A stretch of DNA of 64,000 bases from assembly GCF_013304825.1 (NCBI RefSeq), contig NZ_JAAWUO010000003.1:186001-250000 (forward strand), in the 5' to 3' direction. The stretch's first letter is position 1. The number at the start of each line of letters is the position of its first letter. A program made the translations under genes and the position numbers. The notes below the pieces were generated by a model that searched no databases, was not told where the DNA came from, and saw only the letters and a program-made list of their open reading frames with translations. Below, in pieces: positions 57,947-64,000 of the stretch. Source of the stretch: Blautia schinkii. Its GTDB lineage: Bacteria > Bacillota > Clostridia > Lachnospirales > Lachnospiraceae.

Positions 57947-60240
57947 TACTGTCCCACCCTTTTCATAATATTCATTCTGTGACTGTATGCTCTGCGTACC
58001 AGATACCCTTCTTCAGTTTCCACAAATCGCACCCAGAATGTCACATTTCCAAGTCTGCTCCTTGTCACCAGTTCTTTTGTCTCTTCATCAAAAATCGCTT
58101 CCTGGTTTTCTCTGTAATCTGATAATACACGCTCCACATCACTTTTCAGTATCATACGTTCATCCATCATACTGATAGCATCTTCTGTATATGCAACGGT
58201 ATAATCTTTTTTCTCCATCATCAGTTCCTCATTCCATATATTTTTTAAAAGCTTCTCTTTTAGCACAAGCCGGTTGTAGCGTTTTTCACTGATATCCGGC
58301 ATATTGACGGCATTTGTGCCATACAGAAGTTCAAGGATATGTCTGGATTCCCTGCCTTCCCTGACAAATCGGTCCCTGCATGCCATGCAGTACGTTATAT
58401 ATGGGGCATCGGATCGTTCCAGACACTTTTCTGTCATTTTATCTGCCATCTCTTTATTAGCGTAGGAAGTCAGTCCGCCGTATCCGCAACAGGGAGACAG
58501 ATCTCTGGAATATTCTGTGTTTACAACAGTGCACCCCATATCTGCAAGAAGCTCTCTTATTATGTCCTGTGTCTGCGCATCACCCCTGGCTCCGCAGGCA
58601 TCATGTATTGCAACAGGTATCTCCAGCCCTTTTGCCTGTGCGGGAAGTCCGATTTCCTTTAAGATCTCCCAGATTCCTGTGACTCTGACACCAAGACTCT
58701 CTTTTAACTGTTTCATACAGCTTGGACAGCCTGCTATGATCATGGGATCTCCCAGCTTTGCAAGCTCCTGCTTCAGCTGTTCATTTACCTTTTCTGTCAT
58801 TTCATAGCGTCCTGCCCATTCACTGATAGCACCACAGCATCCCAGCATCAGAGCAACACCGCCCTCTGTCCTCCTGCAAAGATCCTCATATGCCTCTGTG
58901 ACAACATCCGGCGCTATGGCTCCTGCCTGACATCCCGGAAAAAATACATATCTGCAAGTTTCATATCCCGGCTGAGGTCTGCATAAGAAAGCCTCCGAAT
59001 TGGAGAACAGCATATCCATCAGTGCAAATTCATGAGGTGCCAGAGGCATCTTGTCTGTAGATACCATATTTTCTCTTGCAGATTTGCAGACCTGGCTCAT
59101 ATCAAACCCATTTGGACAGGTTACAGTGCACTGTCCGCAGAGCGAACAGGAATTCATCGGTTTATTCATCTGGTGATCTCCCATAATGATCTGGGTATTA
59201 TTATAAATCTCACGTGCAAGAAGACCAGGGTGCTTTTTATATTCACTTAAATAGACACAGCTTTTCATACACTCATCACAGTGGCACTGAATGCATCGCT
59301 TTGCTTCCTCCATAGCTTCTTCTTTTGAATATCCATCTATGCTGCAGGGAATCTTTTTGGAACCTTTCATCCCTTCCATATTTGTATAGAGCCTGGTAGT
59401 AACTGCTCCTTCACTGCCTCTGTTGCTGTGGGGCGAAAGATTCTGTACAAGGAGATCTACAGTCAGGGCAGCTCTCTTTGCAGCAAAAGCCGCATCCATC
59501 ACAGACTGGGCCAGACCGCTGACAATTCCCGCCTGTTCTCTCAGCATGATCTCTGCGTCTGCTGTTTCTTCAGGAGCCAGCTTTTTGGCCACCTCCTCTG
59601 AAGCACAGACCACATCTGCCTCCTTCATTTTCTCTCTGATAAACGGAAGGTCAAGACTGCATCCGAATTCAAAGGAAAGATCCATGGAACTGAGACGTTT
59701 TGCTTCATTTCTACAATCTGATTCCGAAAGCTCCGGTGCTGCTGCTACAATATAGGCTTCATAATCTTTCTCCTGACAGTAAATGGTTGCAGGATACATC
59801 TTCTTTTCCAGCTCCCCTGCAAGAAACAGCGGGAATAATCCTGAGCCAAAAATCACAGCCTTTTTTTTCTTTCTGATACGAAATACACTGCTCCGTTTTC
59901 CAGGTTCCCCATATCGGACAATGGCACGCTCTACTTCACGTATGGATATGCCATCACCCAGCTCACAAAGCCTGCATTTCTCCTCACAGGGTGCAGTACA
60001 GCCGCTACAGAGGATCATGGGAAATGGTGTGATCTTCTCATAGATCCCCAGAGCTTTCTTAAAATTTCCTTTTGCAGCATAAAACAGCATTTCTTTTGTA
60101 TCTGCTTTGAAAGGACAGGCTGCAACACAGTACGCCGGCTGTTCATGAACACAGAGGCTGATCATATGATCCATCTCTTCCTTTGACATTCGATTTACGT
60201 GATAAACATGAGTGGAACCTCTCTCCTGTATATATGTCAT
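57946..60240 (-). CDS. Dicluster-binding Fe-S/CCG electron-transfer protein
   Basis: A 764-residue multidomain protein. Order: an N-terminal dicluster domain like the GltD small subunit (QPAYCVAACPFKADT, CSGCTAPCEEKCRLCELG, about 35-95); a degenerate Rossmann segment (AVIFGSGLFPLFLAGEL, about 128-230); a ferredoxin pair (CIQCHCDECMKSC, CSLCGQCTVTCPNG, about 315-375); two HdrB-type CCG segments (LMLGCCGAIS, IHDACGARG...LSPCCGYGG, about 440-610); and a tail of about 90 residues. The NAD(P)H/FAD part lacks a good GxGxxG, so it may receive electrons from elsewhere. It lies 83 bp after the aldehyde oxidoreductase gene across a strong hairpin. It probably carries electrons from the Mo enzyme to a quinone, thiol or flavin acceptor. 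Confidence 0.83.
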   Translation of the reverse strand: MTYIQERGSTHVYHVNRMSKEEMDHMISLCVHEQPAYCVAACPFKADTKEMLFYAAKGNFKKALGIYEKITPFPMILCSGCTAPCEEKCRLCELGDGISIREVERAIVRYGEPGKRSSVFRIRKKKKAVIFGSGLFPLFLAGELEKKMYPATIYCQEKDYEAYIVAAAPELSESDCRNEAKRLSSMDLSFEFGCSLDLPFIREKMKEADVVCASEEVAKKLAPEETADAEIMLREQAGIVSGLAQSVMDAAFAAKRAALTVDLLVQNLSPHSNRGSEGAVTTRLYTNMEGMKGSKKIPCSIDGYSKEEAMEEAKRCIQCHCDECMKSCVYLSEYKKHPGLLAREIYNNTQIIMGDHQMNKPMNSCSLCGQCTVTCPNGFDMSQVCKSARENMVSTDKMPLAPHEFALMDMLFSNSEAFLCRPQPGYETCRYVFFPGCQAGAIAPDVVTEAYEDLCRRTEGGVALMLGCCGAISEWAGRYEMTEKVNEQLKQELAKLGDPMIIAGCPSCMKQLKESLGVRVTGIWEILKEIGLPAQAKGLEIPVAIHDACGARGDAQTQDIIRELLADMGCTVVNTEYSRDLSPCCGYGGLTSYANKEMADKMTEKCLERSDAPYITYCMACRDRFVREGRESRHILELLYGTNAVNMPDISEKRYNRLVLKEKLLKNIWNEELMMEKKDYTVAYTEDAISMMDERMILKSDVERVLSDYRENQEAIFDEETKELVTRSRLGNVTFWVRFVETEEGYLVRRAYSHRMNIMKRVGQ

Positions 60241-60264
60241 AACCCGATACTCCTTTCATTTCCA

Positions 60265-60292
60265 AAGGGGAGACAGTCTCCCGTCTCCCCTT
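60265..60292 (-). promoter_or_regulatory. Strong intercistronic hairpin
   Basis: AAGGGGAGAC (60283-60292, read leftward) pairs perfectly with GTCTCCCCTT (60265-60274) around 8 bases, with only TTT after it. It lies between the oxidoreductase and dicluster genes and may cut downstream expression or protect the 3' end of the upstream message. Confidence 0.65.
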
Positions 60293-60323
60293 ATTATATC
60301 ATATGATAAAATTATACTGAGAA

Positions 60324-63086
60324 TTATTTCTCAAGTTCCTTTAATGCTGCAAGAACCTTTTCCGGACGGGCAGGAACACGTGTGATACGTGCGCCTGTAG
60401 CATTGTAGATTGCATTCAGGATCGCAGGATGAGGAGCATCCAGCGGAGCCTCACCACAGCCGGCAGCACCGTAAGGACCGCTTGGGCGATATGTTTCATT
60501 GAAATGAAGTTCAATATCATCCGGCGCATCATTTGGATACGGAATACCACAGTTCTTCAGAGAAGTATCATGGTTCAGATCCTCGAAATCTTCTGTAAGA
60601 GCAAGACCGATACCCTGTACAAGACCACCGTAGAAGTTGCCTTCTACAAGAAGTCTGTTCATGATCGTACCTACGTCAGCCACACAGGTGAATTTTTCAA
60701 CTTTAACTTTACCTGTTTCTGTATTAACAGCAACTTCCGGAAGGAAGATCGTGTACATGTAGGTTGCAAACGGATCACCCTGTGCTGTATCCTGATCGAT
60801 CGGATGATCTGCACAGAAGGTTGTCACCCAGTTACCTTCATATTTTGTTGCAAGACCTTCAGCCACCATCTCATCATAAGTACGGAAGGTTCCGTCTTCT
60901 TTCTTCATAGCTGCCACAAGGTTTTCTGCTGCCAGACGACATGCATTACCTGACATAACCTGTGAACGTGATCCACCTGCAGGACCTGCATTAGGACATG
61001 TCTTGGTGTCATTCATAACAAGTTTGATCTGTTCCGGTCTGATTCCTGCCTGACGAAGTGTTTCATGAGATGATACAAGAACACCCATATCAGCGCCCTG
61101 TCCGTGATCTTCCCATGCAGCATACATTGTAACTGTTCCATCCGGATTCAGCTCTGCAAATGCGTTTGATGTATCAACACCGTCAAGGCCACAGCCATAT
61201 ACACCGAGAGATACACCGATGCCATATTTGATCTTGCCATCAGAAGCTGCATTCTTTTCAGCCACACGTTTCTTAGCAGCCTCATACAGGGGGCGAGCTG
61301 TCTTGAACAGATCTTCTTCACAGTATACTTCAGGCGGATAACCTGTAGGGATCGTACTACCTTCGGATTCTTTGTAACAGTTCATTTCACGGATATCGAA
61401 CGGGTCGATTCCCATCTTTGCTGCCAGAACATCTATCGCGATCTCAGATCCCATGTAAGACTGCGGAGAACCGTAAGCACGGAATGCGGAACCCCATGCG
61501 TGGTTTGTAAATACTGTTGTAGATTTATTGCGGATAGAATTGATTCCATAACCTGCACCTGTAAACTGGGAAAGTCTCATTGTAAGCAGGTCACCGAATT
61601 CTGAGTATGGACCATGATCCACATAGTTATTGCCCCAGAGTGCAAGAAGCTTACCGTTTTCATCTGCTGCAAGCTTGATATTCATAAATGCAGGAGATCT
61701 CTTTCCTGTATATGTAATATTCTGGAACTGATTAAATACCAGAGATACTGGACGTTCAAGAATCTTAACAGCAGCACCGATCAAAGCCTCATTTGTAGGA
61801 GAGAACTTATAACCAAAGGTTCCTCCTGCATGGTTCTGAACAATTCGTAAGTTCTCCATTGGCACACCGATACCATCAGCGATCATAGGCATATGCAGAT
61901 GGATACCAATGGATTTGGAATGAACAGTTATCATACCGTCTTCGTCAATATAACCATAACCGCAGTCCGGCTCAAGATGAAGATGAGGCTGACGTGAACA
62001 GTAAGATTCTATCTCAACCTGCTGTGAATCCGGAATGCTGTCCCAGTCAAAATCAGGACCCTTGATACAGTTTGTCTCAAAGAATGCGTTCGGAGTACCG
62101 GGATGAATCTCCGCTGCATCCGGTGCGATGGCATCCATTGCATTCATGTATGCAGGAAGCTCTTCAATCTCAACTTTAACTGCTTCTGCTGCTGCCCGTG
62201 CATGCTCTTCTGTATCAGCAGCTACAATGGCAATCGCATCACCAAACTGGAAGATTTTTTCATCGCAGAGTACAGGACGTTCGAATCCGTCTGTTTTGTT
62301 GTGTTTTGGAAGCATTACAAGACCATTGATCTTATTGGTTCCGCCTGCTGCCTTAATATCTTTTGCTGTGATAACACGGACAACACCAGGCATGCTCTCT
62401 GCTTCTGTTGTGTCAATGCTGAGGATATTTGCATGAGAAACCTTTGCCTGTGTAAGAGCAAGACGAAGTGTTCCTGATGGCATCTTTAACGCATCATCTG
62501 CACCAAAGTCCCAGGTACCTGTTACTTTCTGTGCTGCTGACGGACGGATATAATTTGTTCCAACAATAGAATCCCCTGTCTGTTTGAACACAAGGTCTTC
62601 CTTTGTCATCTCACCGCGCATAACTGCTGCTGCTGCCATAGTAGCATCAATCAGCGTCTTATAACCTGTACAACGGCAGAGATTACGCTGTTTATTAAAC
62701 CAGTCTCTTACCTCCTCACGGGTAGGACTTGGATTATTATCCAGAAGTACTTTTGCGGAAATAATAAATCCCGGTGAACAGAAACCGCACTGTGCACATC
62801 CATATGCCATCCACGCAACTTGGATCGGGTGCATATCAGAAATTGTTCCCACACCTTCAATGGTTGTGATCTCTGCATGATCGGGAACACGGCTCATCTT
62901 ATAGATACAGGATCTTGTAACTTTTCCGTTCATAATAACATTACAGGCTCCACAGTGACCTTCACCGCAGCCGATCTTACATCCTGTAAGAAGAAGGTGA
63001 TTACGGAGTACCTGCGCCAGTGTCTCATCCTTATCAAGAATAAGTATTCTCTCAACACCATTAATCTTCAATGTCTTTTTAATCAT
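60324..63086 (-). CDS. Mop-type molybdenum aldehyde oxidoreductase
   Basis: A 920-residue single-chain xanthine-oxidase-family enzyme. The plant-type [2Fe-2S] ligands are C40, C45, C48 and C60; the second cluster has C100, C103, C137 and C139 (CAQCGFC, LCRCTG), the same spacing as D. gigas Mop. The molybdopterin part starts near 180 (SAAQKVTGTWDFGADD). Mo-site marks are GGTFGYKFSP, WGSAFRAYGSPQ, GPAGGSRSQVMSG and the catalytic Glu near 879 in GCGEAPLDAPHP. No FAD domain is present, so electrons must leave by the Fe-S clusters to a partner. First gene after the small 86-residue protein. The substrate is an aldehyde or an aromatic heterocycle; the sequence cannot decide. Confidence 0.92.
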   Translation of the reverse strand: MIKKTLKINGVERILILDKDETLAQVLRNHLLLTGCKIGCGEGHCGACNVIMNGKVTRSCIYKMSRVPDHAEITTIEGVGTISDMHPIQVAWMAYGCAQCGFCSPGFIISAKVLLDNNPSPTREEVRDWFNKQRNLCRCTGYKTLIDATMAAAAVMRGEMTKEDLVFKQTGDSIVGTNYIRPSAAQKVTGTWDFGADDALKMPSGTLRLALTQAKVSHANILSIDTTEAESMPGVVRVITAKDIKAAGGTNKINGLVMLPKHNKTDGFERPVLCDEKIFQFGDAIAIVAADTEEHARAAAEAVKVEIEELPAYMNAMDAIAPDAAEIHPGTPNAFFETNCIKGPDFDWDSIPDSQQVEIESYCSRQPHLHLEPDCGYGYIDEDGMITVHSKSIGIHLHMPMIADGIGVPMENLRIVQNHAGGTFGYKFSPTNEALIGAAVKILERPVSLVFNQFQNITYTGKRSPAFMNIKLAADENGKLLALWGNNYVDHGPYSEFGDLLTMRLSQFTGAGYGINSIRNKSTTVFTNHAWGSAFRAYGSPQSYMGSEIAIDVLAAKMGIDPFDIREMNCYKESEGSTIPTGYPPEVYCEEDLFKTARPLYEAAKKRVAEKNAASDGKIKYGIGVSLGVYGCGLDGVDTSNAFAELNPDGTVTMYAAWEDHGQGADMGVLVSSHETLRQAGIRPEQIKLVMNDTKTCPNAGPAGGSRSQVMSGNACRLAAENLVAAMKKEDGTFRTYDEMVAEGLATKYEGNWVTTFCADHPIDQDTAQGDPFATYMYTIFLPEVAVNTETGKVKVEKFTCVADVGTIMNRLLVEGNFYGGLVQGIGLALTEDFEDLNHDTSLKNCGIPYPNDAPDDIELHFNETYRPSGPYGAAGCGEAPLDAPHPAILNAIYNATGARITRVPARPEKVLAALKELEK

Positions 63087-63121
63087 GTCCCATTCCTCCT
63101 TTTAAAAAATTCGTTTCCATC

Positions 63122-63382
63122 TTACTGATCTTCAGGCTTATGCGTTCCGCACGGATCATGGTCAGCTCCTCTGCCTGTCAGATCTTTCAGTCTCTCTATT
63201 CCTCTGGCGGAATAGAAAACAATGGAAGAACTGCTTCCGTCCAGATTCTCACCGCTGAGCTTTAAAACATTTGCATTCTCATAATAATCGATGGGAAGCG
63301 TCCGGCTGTATACAACCCCTGTACGCTCATCTTTTACCTGTACAGTAACTTCTTTTGCGGTAATCTCAAAAATCTTATCCAT
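63122..63382 (-). CDS. Small hypothetical protein heading the Mo cluster
   Basis: An 86-residue protein I do not recognise. It looks beta-rich (FEITAKEVTVQVKDERTGVVYSRTLP) with a Gly/Asp/His tail (GRGADHDPCGTHKPEDQ) that could bind a metal. It is translated from an ATG with AGGAGA upstream and starts the leftward operon, 35 bp before the aldehyde oxidoreductase gene. Confidence 0.65.
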   Translation of the reverse strand: MDKIFEITAKEVTVQVKDERTGVVYSRTLPIDYYENANVLKLSGENLDGSSSSIVFYSARGIERLKDLTGRGADHDPCGTHKPEDQ

Positions 63383-63592
63383 AAAAAAGTTCTCCTGTCC
63401 ACGTTATTTTATATATCCATACTACCATGATTTTGCACAATTATACAAATTACAAATAATTAATAGTTGGCTACTTTATATATTCCAGACAATTTTATTT
63501 TGTTTTATTTAAAATTTTAACTATTTTTATTCTTTTATATGTTATAATAATATCAAATTTGTATAATATCATTGAAAGAAGGAGGTATCTGA
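63383..63592. promoter_or_regulatory. AT-rich divergent promoter region of the Mo cluster
   Basis: 210 bp, very A+T-rich. Rightward, an extended -10 (TGTTATAAT, 63540-63548) and a second TATAAT (63562-63567) precede the nucleotidyltransferase, which has GAAGGAGG as Shine-Dalgarno. Leftward, a TATAAT lies at 63440-63445. The -35 boxes are weak in both directions, which suggests activator dependence. No molybdate riboswitch was recognised. Confidence 0.55.
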
Positions 63593-64000
63593 ATGCAGAC
63601 AGGCGCCCTCATCGTGGCTGCGGGGAAATCATCACGAATGGGAGACTTTAAACCCATGCTTCAGCTTGGCTCCATTTCCATCGCACAGCGCGTGATCAAT
63701 AATTTCCGGCAGGCCGGAATTTCCAAAGTAGTAGTGGTAACCGGATATCATGCAGATGTTCTGGAATGCCACCTGGCTTCCAATAATGTAGTCTTTCTTC
63801 GAAATGAGAACTATGCAAACACTCATATGTTTGATTCTGTCAGGATCGGACTTGAGTATCTGAAAGAAAAAGTGGATACGGTACTCTTTACACCTGTTGA
63901 TGTTCCGCTGTTCACAGCCCAGACAGTCACGCAAATGCTCTCTCTGGGGCGTCCCCTTGTAACTCCGGTCTGTAATGGCAATCCCGGTCATCCCATTCTG
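63593..64000 (+). CDS. MobA-like NTP transferase, 3'-truncated by window edge
   Basis: The frame is open from ATG 63593 to the window end (136 codons). It begins with the nucleotidyltransferase signature TGALIVAAGKSSRMGDFKPML, then VVVVTGYHAD and the metal-binding TVLFTPVDVPLF with its Asp. This resembles MobA/MocA enzymes that attach CMP or GMP to molybdopterin. By position it corresponds to the DVU_1551 NTP transferase that accompanies Mop-type oxidoreductases, as I recall. Cytidylation of the Mo cofactor for the divergently encoded enzyme is the natural role. Any C-terminal HD or XdhC-type extension is outside the window. Confidence 0.85.
   Translation, partial: MQTGALIVAAGKSSRMGDFKPMLQLGSISIAQRVINNFRQAGISKVVVVTGYHADVLECHLASNNVVFLRNENYANTHMFDSVRIGLEYLKEKVDTVLFTPVDVPLFTAQTVTQMLSLGRPLVTPVCNGNPGHPIL

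Noticed and set aside
1-64000. tRNA, rRNA or CRISPR loci
   Set aside because: No cloverleaf, rRNA-like block or regular repeat-spacer array was recognised on either strand by eye; tRNAscan-SE and a CRISPR finder would settle this.

Overview
The window looks like a chromosome segment of an anaerobic Firmicute of the Lachnospiraceae type (Blautia/Ruminococcus-like). This rests on gene order and protein character: AG-rich Shine-Dalgarno sites, A+T-rich intergenic DNA, a radC-mreBCD-PBP2-minDE-rodA cluster, a mutS-mutL-miaA cluster, a carboxyspermidine polyamine operon and a molybdenum aldehyde-oxidoreductase cluster. The species cannot be fixed from the sequence alone.

Layout. 1-6.3 kb is read rightward: aroB (5' truncated), lspA, an RluD-type pseudouridine synthase, a cytidylate-kinase-like protein, an AI-2E-family membrane protein, dtd and a XerS-like tyrosine recombinase. 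From 6.4 kb almost everything is read leftward: rhamnulose-1-phosphate aldolase with a repeat-rich promoter, DegV, a GNAT protein, a two-component system sitting beside the remnant of a purine/pyrimidine permease, an alpha-amylase-family enzyme, a MYG1-like protein and a five-gene polyamine operon (17.0-22.7 kb) with a structured leader. Citrate synthase (11.9-13.3 kb) is the main rightward exception. Two sites resembling the chromosome-dimer-resolution site dif lie at 6.34-6.39 kb, just behind the recombinase gene, and at 13.35-13.38 kb between two convergent terminators. With the switch in gene polarity, this suggests that the window covers the replication terminus.

23-46 kb is housekeeping: DNA polymerase IV, an HD-domain protein, an Asp/Ser/Asn-rich envelope protein, then the cell-shape and division operon (radC, mreB, mreC, mreD, PBP2, minD, minE, rodA, DD-carboxypeptidase), two FAD oxidoreductases, a PLP lyase, miaA, mutL and mutS.

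46.1-53.4 kb is a mobile island inserted directly 5' of mutS. It holds a Tn916-type integrase and excisionase (the latter with a hairpin between its Shine-Dalgarno and start codon), a complete IS3-family element, a group II intron with its reverse transcriptase, and an IS110-family element. The IS110 element has cut a P-type cation ATPase gene after about 48 codons. The Mn2+ (yybP-ykoY) riboswitch of that gene, with its terminator and promoter, is intact but now drives only the stub.

53.4-64 kb is a molybdenum-enzyme cluster: a Mop-type aldehyde oxidoreductase with D. gigas-like iron-sulfur ligand spacing, a dicluster Fe-S/CCG electron-transfer protein, a zinc-ribbon redox peptide, a TrsM-type methyltransferase, a C-GCAxxG-C-C protein, a TrsS-type radical SAM protein, an AMP-dependent ligase, a DUF5714 protein and a divergent MobA-like nucleotidyltransferase cut by the window end. 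Its substrate and the job of the radical SAM, methyltransferase and ligase genes are unknown. It is the best candidate here for an undescribed biochemical system.
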